Positions 8,874-19,488 of a stretch of DNA of 64,000 nucleotides are shown in pieces. The notes beneath the pieces are model-generated. The model did not search any database and was not told the DNA's origin. It worked only from the letters and a program-made list of their open reading frames with translations. The position numbers and the translations under genes were made by a program. Positions within the stretch are counted from its first letter, which is position 1, and the number at the start of each line of letters is the position of its first letter. This stretch comes from Pseudarthrobacter sp. SSS035 (lineage in GTDB: Bacteria > Actinomycetota > Actinomycetes > Actinomycetales > Micrococcaceae), in NCBI RefSeq assembly GCF_023273875.1, contig NZ_CP096882.1:4526001-4590000 (forward strand). Reading direction: 5' to 3'.

Positions 8874-9137
8874 ATGGCCGAAGACTATGATGGCCGGCTG
8901 TTGGAATCGGCGAAAGTCCGAAAACACAAGCTGGATGATGCGCTGCTGTTCGGTATTAATGTGCAGGAACGAAGCTACTCCAGCAGCACCATGAAGTTGA
9001 TGTACTCCCTCCTCCTGGCGGCCTTGATAGCTGCCATCTGCGTTGGGTTCAGCTTCGTCCAGCATTTGCTGAGTGAGCGGAACAATCCTGCCGCTACTGC
9101 CCTACTAACGTTGTGGACGGACCTCCACCGTGTCTAA
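8874..9137 (+). CDS. Small single-pass membrane protein of the T7SS operon
   Basis: 87 residues from ATG 8874 (MAEDYDGRLLESAKVRKHK...). A charged cytoplasmic N-terminus is followed by one strong membrane helix (LMYSLLLAALIAAICVGFS) and a short tail. The stop overlaps the EccD GTG start by 8 bases, so translation is coupled. This layout suits an accessory core-complex protein. It does not have the length or repeat domains of EccB. Function unknown. Confidence 0.6.
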   Translation: MAEDYDGRLLESAKVRKHKLDDALLFGINVQERSYSSSTMKLMYSLLLAALIAAICVGFSFVQHLLSERNNPAATALLTLWTDLHRV

Positions 9138-10446
9138 CGCCCTTACCCGGATCACCGTCATCGGCGAGCACCGGCATCTGGACCTGCGCGTCCCCTCCGA
9201 TGAGCCCGTTGCATCCCTGCTCCCTCAAATACGCGAACTCATCTTTGCCGGCGCTGAAGACATTCGGCAACGGTCATCGCCCGCTGCCCTCACCACGGCC
9301 GTCGGAACGGTTATTGAAGCGTCCCAGACATTGCGTGCTGCCGGCGTGCCCGACGGGGCTCGCCTTTACCTCCGGGACGAACGAGCAGTGCCGCCTTCCC
9401 CTGAGGTTTATGACGTGGCGTCTTTCGCGGCTGAATCCACAGAACGCGACCCCCTGCTTTGGACCGGAGCCCTGCGCGCTGCTGGCCTCGCCGCCGTAGC
9501 CGGTTTGACGATGGCCGGCAGCGGGAGCGCGGCGGTACTCCAGCAGCCGGACCGGATCATCCTTGGGGTGTCGCTGGTTGGCATTCTGTTGCTCGTCGGA
9601 TCCCTGCTCAGCCGATTCCGTTCCGTACCGGCAGGCCTTTCAGTCCTGGCCGCTGGCTGGATCGTGGGAGTCTCTGTGTCGTTTACAACTAAAGACTTCC
9701 CGCCTGGGCCGCTGCTACTGGCCATTACGATTCTGGCCCTCGTCGCAGCGGGCCTCGGTACTCGCCAGCAGGTCCCGTTTATCGCGACTGCCGGGCTGCT
9801 CGGGGCCCTCGGCGCAGTTTGGGCTGCTGTGCAGCAGGGCAGCGGGGATGCAGCGCTGGGTGCCGCGGTCACCGGAATAGTGGCTGTTCTCACGCTCGGC
9901 ATTGCGCCCAGGCTCGCCACGGTAGTGGGCGGATTGAACGGTCTCGACGACGACCAGCGTCAGGGTGTCCGGCCCAACCGGCAGCGGACCCTGGACGCTT
10001 TTCACCGGGCGCACCGTACGCTGGCAGGGTGGTCCCTTGCTTCGGCGCTGGCAGCCTCGGGTGCCGCTGTATTTGTCTGCCTGGCTTGGGACCGTGCCGA
10101 ATGGTCCTTACCCTTGGCAGCCGTACTGCTGGGAGCAGTCGTTTTCCGAGGGCTGTCCCTGCCCCTGTTCTGGCAGCGCATCGGGGTGTACGGGCTGGCC
10201 GCAGGCGGCCTGGTGGGAATCGCCGTCGTCGTTTCGATACAGCTGCACCAACCCGCCTGCCTCCTGATCGCCGGTGCGGTAGGCCTGCTGGTGCTGGCCG
10301 CGGCCCAAGGGACCGTCCGCGAACAGGCCGGGGCCAGGCTGCGGCTCATGGCAACACGCACTGAGACGGTGTGCGTCCTGGGCACCATTCCGCTCACCCT
10401 GGGCCTGTCCGGAGCCTACGAACAATTAGGACACACCTTTGGCTGA
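9130..10446 (+). CDS. eccD: Type VII secretion integral membrane protein EccD
   Basis: 438 residues. Residues 1-90 form a ubiquitin-like (YukD) domain starting TRITVIGEHRHLDLRVPSD, and the rest is about eleven hydrophobic helices, the standard EccD architecture and length. EccD lines the membrane pore of ESX systems. GTG start with coupling to the gene before; the end overlaps the next gene by 8 bases. Confidence 0.88.
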   Translation: MSNALTRITVIGEHRHLDLRVPSDEPVASLLPQIRELIFAGAEDIRQRSSPAALTTAVGTVIEASQTLRAAGVPDGARLYLRDERAVPPSPEVYDVASFAAESTERDPLLWTGALRAAGLAAVAGLTMAGSGSAAVLQQPDRIILGVSLVGILLLVGSLLSRFRSVPAGLSVLAAGWIVGVSVSFTTKDFPPGPLLLAITILALVAAGLGTRQQVPFIATAGLLGALGAVWAAVQQGSGDAALGAAVTGIVAVLTLGIAPRLATVVGGLNGLDDDQRQGVRPNRQRTLDAFHRAHRTLAGWSLASALAASGAAVFVCLAWDRAEWSLPLAAVLLGAVVFRGLSLPLFWQRIGVYGLAAGGLVGIAVVVSIQLHQPACLLIAGAVGLLVLAAAQGTVREQAGARLRLMATRTETVCVLGTIPLTLGLSGAYEQLGHTFG

Positions 10447-11482
10447 GCAACCACGGACGGGTTTCCCCCTCGCCCCGCAAACACAGCAGACATCTGGGAC
10501 GGTCGGCGCCGAACCCCCTGCAGGCTTTCCCGGCATGGCACCACGCCCACATCAACTTGGTCTCCCGGGGACCGTCGATGAAGACGGCCGTCCGACTCCC
10601 CCGGACAATGCACCTGATCCCCTGCACCGGCGGCGTCCCGCCAAACCGGCCCGCCAGCCGGCCGGTGACACGTGGTGGGAACGCCTTCGGTTCGAGATTT
10701 CTGATGCCCTGACCTCGGGCGGCCTGTCGGAGCGCCTGGTACGGGCCTCCTCAGCCGTGGAGGCCCCGATCACCACCGGCCGGAGGATCGTAGTCGTGGG
10801 GGTCGCTGGCGGCGTGGGCACCACCACGGTGGCGGCCCTTTCCGTCAAGCTGCTGGGCAGCATCCGGCAGGAAGCTGTCATGGCCATTGACGCCACGGAC
10901 GAATCAGGCCGGCTTCTGCACTACTTGGGGGCGGTCGAAGACGCCGACCTGTCGGCAGCCGCTGTGAAACTTCGGTCAGAGCCGGTCCGGACACTGCCCG
11001 ACCTTGTGGAACGAGCGGTGTCCTGCGGCAACCAGGTTTACGCCCTCGGACGCTCAGACGTGCCCGCCGCTGCGGATACCCCGATCGGTGCCGCCGAATG
11101 GACGGACCTGTCTTCTATTTTTTCGAGGTTCCTCGCCGTGACCGTCGTCGACGCAGGGTCGTCCCCACGCTCCCGGCAGACCGCTGCCCTTCTGGAGACA
11201 GCGCACGCAATCGTCGTCGTCGCACCGGACACGGACTTCGGAACAGACAGGGCGACCGCGGTACGGGCGGGGCTCTTCGCCGTGCGTCCGGAAACTCCCG
11301 TGGTCACGGTGCGCACCCGGATCAACGGCCAAGCCAACGTTGCCGGGGACGCAGCCGGGCTGCCCTTTGACCGCCACCTTGCCGCCGGCGGCCCCATCAG
11401 ATTGAGCCGGCTGGGGGCGCGGACCCGTATCGCGGCGACGGAGATCGCCGGGTCTGCCCTGTCCGCCGCCAACGGGCGGTAG
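10439..11482 (+). CDS. MinD/ParA-like protein with degenerate P-loop, T7SS-associated
   Basis: 347 residues from TTG 10439 inside the end of eccD. Residues 1-95 are Pro-rich and disordered; the rest is a SIMIBI-class NTPase fold resembling the EspI/MinD-like proteins of ESX loci. The expected xKGGxGKT loop reads GVAGGVGTTTVAAL, lacking both lysines, while later landmarks (VVDAGSSPRS, VVVAPDTD) remain. It may be a structural or regulatory pseudo-ATPase. The next gene, eccC, starts 2 bases after its stop. Confidence 0.65.
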   Translation: MAEQPRTGFPLAPQTQQTSGTVGAEPPAGFPGMAPRPHQLGLPGTVDEDGRPTPPDNAPDPLHRRRPAKPARQPAGDTWWERLRFEISDALTSGGLSERLVRASSAVEAPITTGRRIVVVGVAGGVGTTTVAALSVKLLGSIRQEAVMAIDATDESGRLLHYLGAVEDADLSAAAVKLRSEPVRTLPDLVERAVSCGNQVYALGRSDVPAAADTPIGAAEWTDLSSIFSRFLAVTVVDAGSSPRSRQTAALLETAHAIVVVAPDTDFGTDRATAVRAGLFAVRPETPVVTVRTRINGQANVAGDAAGLPFDRHLAAGGPIRLSRLGARTRIAATEIAGSALSAANGR

Positions 11483-11484
11483 CT

Positions 11485-14400
11485 ATGACCACCAGGATCA
11501 TCCACCGCCCGGCGCGGACCGCCCTTCCTGAATCACCCCCATCGTCTGCAGTGTTGGATGCGCCTCCCCAGCTGCCCTCAGGCGGGGGCGGCATGAACAT
11601 GTTGGCGCTTGTCCCCATGCTCGGTGCTGCCACATCTGTGACGGTCATGATGCTCTTCCGGGGATCGTCATTGGCAGGAATCGGGGCGATCATGATGGTG
11701 GCTACGGTTCTGGCGTCCCTTGCGCTGATTTTTTCCCAGCGAGGAAAGTCAGCGCGGCAACGCAGTCAGAAACGCCGCCTCTACATGGACTATCTTCACC
11801 GCCGGCATAAGGAATTCGAGGCCGAAGAACGCCTGGCGAGAATGTCCGCCAACCGTAGCCACCCGCCGCTTGGCCAGCTGCTGGAAACAGTGGTTGAGGA
11901 CCCGCACCGGTTGTGGGAACGGCGTCGCACCAGCCCTGACTTCCTCCTCACCCGTTTTGGCACCGGCACTGTGCCCCAGCGCATCATCTCCGTCCAGGAC
12001 AGCGGGGACGCCGTTGAACGGCCCGATACTTTCATGCTGGCCGAGGCCAAACAGCTGAGTCACCGTTTCGCCTCAAATCCACACATGCCCCTGACACTCC
12101 CCTTGGCCGGGGTCTCGAACGTCTCCATCATCGGAGACAGGGAAACGGCGATGACGGTCTGCCGAAGCATCCTGAGCCGCATCGCTGCTTCCCAATCCCC
12201 CGAGGATGTCGAACTGGGGATAGTCGTCGCCGACGATCGCCGGGCCGACTGGGAATGGACCAAATGGCTGCCCCATATCCTGGACCGGTCAAACCAACCC
12301 AGACAATCCGCAAATCACCATGGGATGGCCCGCCTCCTGGGGGCCAGCTTCGATGCCCGGATCGCCGCCGTGGCCGGCGCGGCACGGAATTTCCAGCGGC
12401 TGCCAGCAGAAGCGCTGCCCCGGCTCGTGATCATCACCGACCTGCCCGGGGAGAACGCCCTGCCGCTCCCCGGGCTGCCCGCTGACATGTCGCTCACTGA
12501 TCTGGCGGTGACCCGGATCCACCTGCTGACAGACCAGAAACAGGAGCCTGACAGTGTGGATCTTCGGCTCGCCGTTGATACCGGCAGCGTCACCCTGACG
12601 AACACCTCAAACGGGCAGACGGTAGTTGGCCAGGCGGACGAAGTCCATCCGGCCGAGGCTGAGTCCATTGCCCGTGCTCTGGCTCCGCTGCGCCTCTCGG
12701 AGTTGTCGCATGAGTTTGGCGAGCACAAGGCTTCACGCAGCTACGCAGAGTCACTAGGACTAAACGGATACACCGCCGTAGAGGTGCACAAGCTCTGGGA
12801 AACCCAGCGGGGTCCGGACTTCCTGCGCGTTGCCATCGGCATGGACGAGGACTCCTCGCCCGTCTACCTGGACCTGAAGGAGCCAGCGAAGCAGGGCATG
12901 GGACCCCATGGCATCTGTGTGGGGGCCACCGGATCCGGCAAATCCGAACTGCTGCGGACACTGGTCCTGTCCCTGCTGACCACCCACTCCCCCGAGGATC
13001 TGAACATGGTGCTCGTGGACTACAAAGGCGGCGCAACGTTCGCGCCTTTCGCTGACGCCCCCATGTATCCGGCCTGGTGACCAACCTTGTCAGCGATGCC
13101 AGCCTCGTTGACAGGATTTACGCGAGCCTGGCAGGAGAGGTCGTCCGCCGACAGGAACTGCTGAAGTCCGGTGGTGACTTCGCCCATATTGATGACTACC
13201 GCAGCGCACGCGTGCGCACCCCGGACGATCCCACCCTGCGGCTTCCCCTGCCCTATCTCTTTGTCTGTATCGACGAATTCGGTGAACTCCTCACAGCGCG
13301 CTCCGATTTCATCGACCTCCTCCTCTCGATCGGACGCATCGGACGCTCCATCGGAATCCATTTGCTCCTGTCCAGCCAGAAAGTGGAATCAGGGATGCTT
13401 CGAGGGCTGGAGACCTACCTTGCGTACCGGATTGCGCTGCACACCAACTCAGAAAGCGAAAGCCGCACTGTCATTGATGTGCCGGACGCCTACCACCTCC
13501 CCAACACGCCAGGGCACGGAATCCTGAAGGTGGACACCACGGTCTTCCGTCGTTTCAAGGCATCGTACGTTTCCGGACCGCTGCCCCCGCCGGTCGGGGA
13601 AGAGGACACCGCCTCGGCAGCGGAGGCGCCAGCCCCGGTGGCCGTTTTTGGCCTCCACCGCCCAGGCAGCGCGGATCAGCCGACGGCGGCACTCCCCGTT
13701 CCTTCCCCAGGATCCGGGCAGTCTCCTGAGGGCCCCACCATCCTTTCGACGCTCGTTGGGTTTGCCTCCGGCACCCAGCCGATGACACCGCCGGTCTGGC
13801 TTCCCCCGTTGCCGCTCTCAATCTCCCTGTCCCAGACAGGGGCGGCGGTGAACCTGACTTCAGCCGGACCGCGCCTGGAACAACCGGCCTACCTTTCCCC
13901 TGCTATGGGCATCCTGGATGACCCTTCACGCCAGTGGCAGGGACCGTGGCACCTCGACCTGGCCGCAAGGGGCGGCAACCTCGCAGTTATTGGCGCACCC
14001 CAGAGCGGCCGCAGCACAGCGCTGCGCAGTATCGCCGCCGCCCTTGCCCTCAGCCACACGGTGCAGGACGTAAACCTTTACGGCATCGACCTGCTCGGCA
14101 ACTCACTGACCGGATTGGCCGCACTACCGCACAGCGCCGGCATGGCAGGGCGTGGAAACCGTGAGTACCTGCGCCGGACCGTCGAAGAAGTACATTCGTT
14201 GGTCAACGCGCGACAAGACGTTTTCGAAGCCCACCGCATAGACACCGTCAAGGCGATGCGGACAGCCCGGGCCCGCGGCGGGCTCGAAGAATTAAGCTGC
14301 ACCGACCTGTTCCTTTTCATCGATGGCTTCGGTGCCCTGACGTCAGAGTTTCCGGAGATCGAGGAGTTGGTCCACGACATCATGACGCGCGGCAGCACCT

Positions 14401-15431
14401 TCGGGGTCCACGTCGTCGTTACGGTCAGGACCTGGTCTGAGATCCGGATGACGCGGCAATCCCTGATCGGCAACCGGATTGAACTCCATATCTCCGATCC
14501 TGCTGACTCCATCGACCGCCGGCTGGCTTCAACTCTCGGCGCGGGCCGGCCAGGGCGGGCCCTCACCCTGGACAAAACCATCGGACACTTCGCGCTCACT
14601 TCCCTAGAGAACCGTCCCGACCCGGACGCCGCCGCCACCGAACTCGAACGGCTGTGCCAGCTTGTTGCCAGCGGCACCGCGGATTCCGCCCCCGCAGTCA
14701 GGGTGCTGCCCACAGCTGCGGATCTTCCTCCGCGAACGGTCCGCACGACCGGACCCGGCATGGGACTGCGGGAGCAGGATCTGGGGACCGAAGTCCTGGA
14801 TCTCTTCGGGACAGACCCAGGGCTCCTTGCCTTCGGGGACCCGGAAACCGGCAGAACCAACCTGTTGAAAAACATCGCCTCACAATTGATCGGCTCTCAT
14901 GCTCCCGGCGAAGTGATTTTTGCAGTCTTTGATCCCCGCCAGAACCTGCGGAACTTCATCCCGGATGAGTACCTCGGCGAATACGCTTCGAACGCTCTCG
15001 TGGCCGCGCGCCTTGCTGAATTCGTTGCAGGCCAGCTCCAGGACCGGATGGGAGACGGCAGCAAACCCGCCCTCACCATTCCCCGGATCGTTCTCCTGGT
15101 CGACGACTACGACATCCTCACCGCCTCCGGCAACCAACCCCTAAGAGCCCTGGCCCCGCACATTCCGGCAGGCGCAGACGCCGGACTCCACGCCGTTGTG
15201 GCAAGCAGGATCAACGGGGCCGCCGTCGCAATTCACGACCCGTTCCTCAGCGCCATCAGGGCAGCCGGAGGTCCCGTGGCTCTCTTCTCCGGGGAGAGGT
15301 CAGAAGGTGTGATCGCAAACGGCGAACGCCCCGCCCATCTGCCAACCGGCCGCGCCCGCATTCTGCGTCCTGGCCGGCGACCACTGGTCGTGCAGACCTT
15401 CCTTCACCAGGACAAGGACATTTCGGCATGA
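11485..15431 (+). pseudogene. eccC: EccC, FtsK/SpoIIIE-type secretion ATPase, single-base frameshift
   Basis: EccC is the motor of type VII secretion, with two N-terminal membrane helices (near residues 40-85) and three FtsK-like ATPase domains. Domain 1 has GATGSGKSELL near residue 480 and VDYKGGATF. The frame then stops at 13080, while the continuation (LVTNLVSDASLVDR, Walker B LFVCIDEFGELL, then GAPQSGRST and GDPETGRTN for domains 2 and 3) is in another frame from 13077 to 15431. Adding one C to the C5 run at 13058-13062 restores APHVSGLVTNL and a ~1315-residue protein. The break lies inside domain 1, not at the natural EccCa/EccCb boundary, so it is a mutation or base-calling error. Domains 2 and 3 have Arg for the P-loop Lys. 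Confidence 0.87.
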
Positions 15432-15805
15432 GTTACGACTTCCACCTCGTTGCCGCAACAGACCCCAGGCAAGGAGACTTCGCCAGGGTGTGCACCCTCC
15501 TCGAGGACAAGGCCGGACTGGAATCGGTTGGCGATACCGGGCACCTCATCCTCACGTTGGGAGGGGAACAGCTGGCTCTGATTACCATGCCCAGCCGCAT
15601 CGATAATGACGAACTGCTCCGGGTCTTTGGGCAGGATGTAGCCCACCAGCTCGGCGGAACCGCCTGGGTCTCCGAGGTGAACTGCCCCGAAGACAAAGAC
15701 ACCGCAGAAGCCGCCCGGACATTCCTCATGCTCGCCGTGTCTGAAACCCGCGGACTGGTCATCGATCCGCAGAGCAACGAAATCCTGAACGTGGTGGAAA
15801 CTTGA
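15428..15805 (+). CDS. Uncharacterised T7SS-operon protein
   Basis: 125 residues; the ATG overlaps the eccC stop (ATGA), so it is translationally coupled. Soluble alpha/beta composition with no membrane segment or signal. The TLGGEQLALITMPSRIDNDE stretch and the acidic C-terminal third are its main features. No family recognised; position suggests a cytoplasmic partner or chaperone of the secretion ATPase. Confidence 0.58.
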   Translation: MSYDFHLVAATDPRQGDFARVCTLLEDKAGLESVGDTGHLILTLGGEQLALITMPSRIDNDELLRVFGQDVAHQLGGTAWVSEVNCPEDKDTAEAARTFLMLAVSETRGLVIDPQSNEILNVVET

Positions 15806-16680
15806 ATCAGGGGCTGCCACTGCACATCATCCCTGCTCCCGCGGTTCGGCCTTGGAAGACCCGTGCATTGGGCAATGCTCTTGCGGACATTCCCCCGGGC
15901 GCAGCTCCCGCCGTGGCCATGCGAAGGGAAGCCCAGCCAACCTACGGCTTGGTCGCTTTTCTCAAAGCCACGAACCTGCCTTGGGTCAGGCCCGCCGAAG
16001 ACGGCCAGAACCTTGAGAATGCACTGGCCGTTGAGCCCGCAGAAAGTGCACCCCTGGTCTCGGGCAGCGTAGCCGTGAGCGGAAGTGTCTTGCACCCAGC
16101 CAGCAACAGCACTCGAATCGGGGCATATACCGGCCAGATGCTGGAGCCGTTTCAGGTGCGTCCCCTGAGGGCGGGCGACACCGAGCCTCTCAGCTGGCCT
16201 TGGGACATTGAGGTGAATAGCCGTTGGTTCCAGTCGCACATGCCTTGGGGCTCTCTGATTTTCTCAGGAGCCAATGTCACGGGCCTGTTGGTCGCGGTGC
16301 GGACGGACGCCGGTGTGGTGGAGTCCTTCGACGCCCTGATCACCACCGGGGCTCCCATCACCGAGAGTGTGCGTTCCAGGGCGAAGACGCAGGCCAAAGC
16401 CCTGAACTCTATGGACTTCAGTCTGGAGTACCATTTCGGCGCCGATGCGTCCGGGGTCTATTCAGGCGCCGACGGGTTCCGGGTACCGCTGGCCACTGTG
16501 CTGGGACCGGGCCTCCTGAAAGGCATCGATTTCAGCCGGCACGACGTGGCAGGCGTGGACGTCGACATGTTGGGGTTGTCGCCGTTCCAGCATCTGGCCC
16601 TGACGTTTCCCCTGATCCATACCTGGGACGGCGGCAGTGGACTGGCTCTCCGCCAAGCAGCGTTCGGAGAACTGCCCTAA
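15802..16680 (+). CDS. Uncharacterised T7SS-operon protein
   Basis: 292 residues from TTG 15802, preceded by GGTGGA and overlapping the previous stop by 4 bases. No signal peptide, membrane helix or familiar motif; probably a globular alpha/beta protein. It may belong to the DUF6177-type proteins seen near actinobacterial ESX genes, but I cannot confirm this. Last gene of the plus-strand operon; its 3' end overlaps the convergent ATPase gene by 4 bases. Confidence 0.58.
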   Translation: MNQGLPLHIIPAPAVRPWKTRALGNALADIPPGAAPAVAMRREAQPTYGLVAFLKATNLPWVRPAEDGQNLENALAVEPAESAPLVSGSVAVSGSVLHPASNSTRIGAYTGQMLEPFQVRPLRAGDTEPLSWPWDIEVNSRWFQSHMPWGSLIFSGANVTGLLVAVRTDAGVVESFDALITTGAPITESVRSRAKTQAKALNSMDFSLEYHFGADASGVYSGADGFRVPLATVLGPGLLKGIDFSRHDVAGVDVDMLGLSPFQHLALTFPLIHTWDGGSGLALRQAAFGELP

Positions 16681-18050
16681 ACGTAGCCGTCGACGATCGC
16701 AGCGGCGATCTCCTTGTAGGCCCGACGGGTGTTCCCGGAAATCTTTTCGAGGGAGATCCTGTCCCCGTCGGCCACGCCACGGTCATGCGGAACTGTGATC
16801 AGCTTGCGGCAATACCCTGCCAAGTGTTCTTCGATGGCGCGTTTGTCCACGCGGGTGGACACCTGGTCTTTGTCCGTGACCACCACGATGGCGTTGCGGG
16901 CCAGGTTTTCGTAACCGTGTCCAGCCAGCCACTGCAGGGTGTTGCGGGCCCGCTTCGCACCGCTGACGGCGTACCCGGAAGCGATGACCAGGTTAGTAGC
17001 CCTGGGCAATACACCGGCCATAGCTGGGTGCGAAACCCCGGTTCCGCAGTCCGTCAGGGTCACTGAATAGTACTGGGAGACAAGGTGATGAATCTTGGAG
17101 TATTCGGCTGCTGTCAAAGCATCTGACAGGGCCGGGTCCTGCTCGCCCGCCACCAGGTGCAGCCGGTTGGCGTGATGCATGTAGTCGGTCAAGGCGGTCA
17201 GGGAATTGATTGCATCAATGTCCCTCACGATGTCCGTGACCGTGCGGGGTTTGACTTTCTGGTACAGCATCTCCCCCAGCGCGCGTTCGGCCAGGTCCCC
17301 GCTGTCCGGGTTGGCGTCGATGGCGCAGGGGTGGTCTCCGCGGTACTCGGCCAGGATCATGCCCACCCCGACGGTGGTGGAGGTCTTGCCGATGCCACCT
17401 TTGAGGCTGAGCACGGCAGTGTTGAAGCTCCCCGACAGCGGGCGGGCAATCCTTCGTTCCAGCTCGGCGTCATCCTGGTCCTTCGCACTGGGGCCGAGAT
17501 TCAAGTACCCGCCAGTGGCCGAATATAAAGCACCCCTCACACCAGTGGTTGGCCGCGGACGGTCCGGCCTGACGAACTGCGTCTCGACGTGGGGTGTTCC
17601 GTACGGTGACGCTTCCCGCTCAGGCTCCTCCGCCGTCGTCGGGCCTTGCATGGAAGCCTGTGACATCTGCGGAAATGCCTCCCGCGCGGGAACCGCGAGA
17701 GGTGAAACATCCTGATCCGGGAATCGGCCCTCGGCCTCTGGTGTGCCGGCATCGGCGGCCTGCCCGGCAACGCCGCCCATAATCCTGGGGCCTTCCATGG
17801 TAGGACTAGCCGGAGCGTCGGCGAGGGCCTCGGCGGTTCCGTCAGCGAGAACCTGGAAATTGCCCTCCTGCCCGTTGGAATGGTCAATGGCATGAGCTAA
17901 GGCGGGTGCACCCGAGCTGCGTGCATATTCAGCAAGGACCGCAATGGCTGCTGAATAAGGATCCATCCCTGGAGGCGGAGCAATCCGCTCACCACCGACG
18001 GTAACCTTGCCGTCGGTGAACACCTCGACGCGTGTGGCCCCCAGATCCAT
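16677..18050 (-). CDS. MinD/ParA-like ATPase (EspI-like), T7SS-associated
   Basis: 457 residues from ATG 18050, chosen because GAGGAG lies 7 bases upstream; a GTG at 18053 is the alternative. The N-terminal ~200 residues are acidic, Pro-rich and disordered. The C-terminal half has an intact deviant Walker A, KGGIGKTSTTVG, then AIDANPDSGDLAER and VTLTDCGTGV. It is thus a complete MinD/ParA-type ATPase, unlike the protein at 10439. EspI-like proteins of ESX loci have this fold and a disordered N-terminus. Convergent with the machine operon. Confidence 0.75.
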   Translation of the reverse strand: MDLGATRVEVFTDGKVTVGGERIAPPPGMDPYSAAIAVLAEYARSSGAPALAHAIDHSNGQEGNFQVLADGTAEALADAPASPTMEGPRIMGGVAGQAADAGTPEAEGRFPDQDVSPLAVPAREAFPQMSQASMQGPTTAEEPEREASPYGTPHVETQFVRPDRPRPTTGVRGALYSATGGYLNLGPSAKDQDDAELERRIARPLSGSFNTAVLSLKGGIGKTSTTVGVGMILAEYRGDHPCAIDANPDSGDLAERALGEMLYQKVKPRTVTDIVRDIDAINSLTALTDYMHHANRLHLVAGEQDPALSDALTAAEYSKIHHLVSQYYSVTLTDCGTGVSHPAMAGVLPRATNLVIASGYAVSGAKRARNTLQWLAGHGYENLARNAIVVVTDKDQVSTRVDKRAIEEHLAGYCRKLITVPHDRGVADGDRISLEKISGNTRRAYKEIAAAIVDGYV

Positions 18051-18125
18051 CACTACACTCCTCAAATACTGCGTGCGCAAGGCTGCGCCACCTCAGCGAT
18101 CCTAGCCCGTTCGTCTCGCTAGGTC

Positions 18126-18900
18126 ATGTCACGCTACGGGATTGACCGCGACCGGGGTTCCCGAGCCGCGTCATCGCGGTCGCGGGAACATCGCTCATCG
18201 TGTCGATCAGCTGCGCGACCCGCGGGGAAACGCGCAACTTGGGTTTCGTCCGGGTGCACGGCGCGGCCCTGTCGCGGTACGGGCGGCTACCTCCGAAACG
18301 ATCAGGACGCGACGGTGGCCGTCTTCGCGATCTTCACAGGAACCGTCCGCGACGCTAACAGTAAGGCGCTTTTGGGCGCACTCGTCGAATCTCTTGCCCA
18401 GCAACTGGCACTGACCGGGATGCCGATCACCACCGTCCAGTCGAGCGTGCTCAACGCCGAACTCATCTTCCGCGGCAGTCAGATCAAGGACAGCCCTGGC
18501 CCTCACCCTCCCCCAACCGAACCGTTACACCCGATTTCATCGCCGACGTCGAAACTCACCTCAAGTCCGTCATGACGCGGAGTTCCACCCAGCGGACAAC
18601 CTCGGCTCGCGGACTATGGTCCAGTCTTCTCGACGACGGGAAGGAGCCGACGGCGGGAGAACTCACCGGGGTGCTCGCCCACCTACAAAGTCCCGAGCTC
18701 AGGGACAGGCTCGTCGCGGACATGCCCGGCCTGGACCTACCGATGGAACTCCTCCTGTTCGGTGAATCAGGCACCGCGCCGGATTGGAATCGGATGGACA
18801 CCGCCAAAGTGTACTTTTGCAACTACGCTGCGACGCGAATCGAAGAACCACCGTCCGCGTGTCCACACCTCGTCGAGAATTTGTCCACACACTGGGCCTG
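18126..18900 (+). pseudogene. DUF4192-family remnant, frameshifted
   Basis: Two frames carry consecutive parts of one protein. The first (about 18290-18490) has DATVAVFAIFTGTVRDAN through LALTGMPITTVQ. The second (from ~18510) reads TPDFIADVETHLKSVM, RGLWSSLL, then LRDRLVADMPGLDLPMELL and DWNRMDTAKV. This series fits the DUF4192 proteins common in Arthrobacter (unknown function), recognised by pattern. The N-terminus is out of frame, and the 3' end is replaced by the repeat block starting near 18861, so this marks an insertion or rearrangement edge. Confidence 0.6.
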
Positions 18901-19058
18901 AAACGCCCCTGAGCTGTGACAACAATGCACTCGTAGTCGGGTTGCAGTCCCACACACGTCACGCCGGGGCTGACTCGATTGCCATTCCATCCCGTGCTAT
19001 TGCCTTCAACGTCACCTCGTCGCCGGCAGCAGGCCTGGCTTCTGCGCCCGGATTCCTC

Positions 19059-19447
19059 GCAGGTCATGCCAGAAGCTCCAGCGCGGAGCATGAACAGGTG
19101 ACACCAGTAACGGACCAGAAGCGGATAGGGGCTTCGAGCTGGCCACTTGGGCAGTCGACACGCCTAACGACGCTGCGAACACCCATTTTGCCGCAGGTCA
19201 TGTCACACAGAACGTCCGGACGCATGAACTCGTATCAACCGAAAAGGGCTAGAAACGGACCAAGATGCAGGTCAAGCAACCGCCCTCGGACAGGGTGTGG
19301 ACAGTGTCCACGCCCCTTTGGCCGGACAAGCTGCCACATTTCCCGCTCCCTCAGACTCCACGATGGAGCGAAAATAGCGAAAGGATCTCAAGAAATTCTC
19401 ATCCAGGTTATGTCGTCAGCGCAACCGCGGGACATGAATAGGTGACA
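19059..19447. repeat. Three CATG-dyad repeat units (copy A)
   Basis: Units of ~45-50 bases at 19059, 19193 and 19403 share GCAGGTCATGtca, then 15-20 variable bases, then gCATGAAcnGGTnTCA. The AGGTCATG and CATGAAC arms are roughly inverted. Spacings of 134 and 210 bases closely match those of the second copy (132 and 208). Confidence 0.6.
19295..19313. repeat. 19-bp dyad, copy 2
   Basis: GTGTGGACA-G-TGTCCACGC, one mismatch in the arms, followed by CCCCTTT. Lies in the direct repeat, at the same place and with the same mismatch as 43827-43845. Confidence 0.75.
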
Positions 19448-19488
19448 GACCAACTTTGGCCGCCACATCAACCGGAAAGGAGGCACAA

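Noticed and set aside
13050..13085. Programmed frameshift or natural EccCa/EccCb split
   Set aside because: The break is inside ATPase domain 1 and there is no slippery motif plus structure; a one-base loss in a C-run is simpler.
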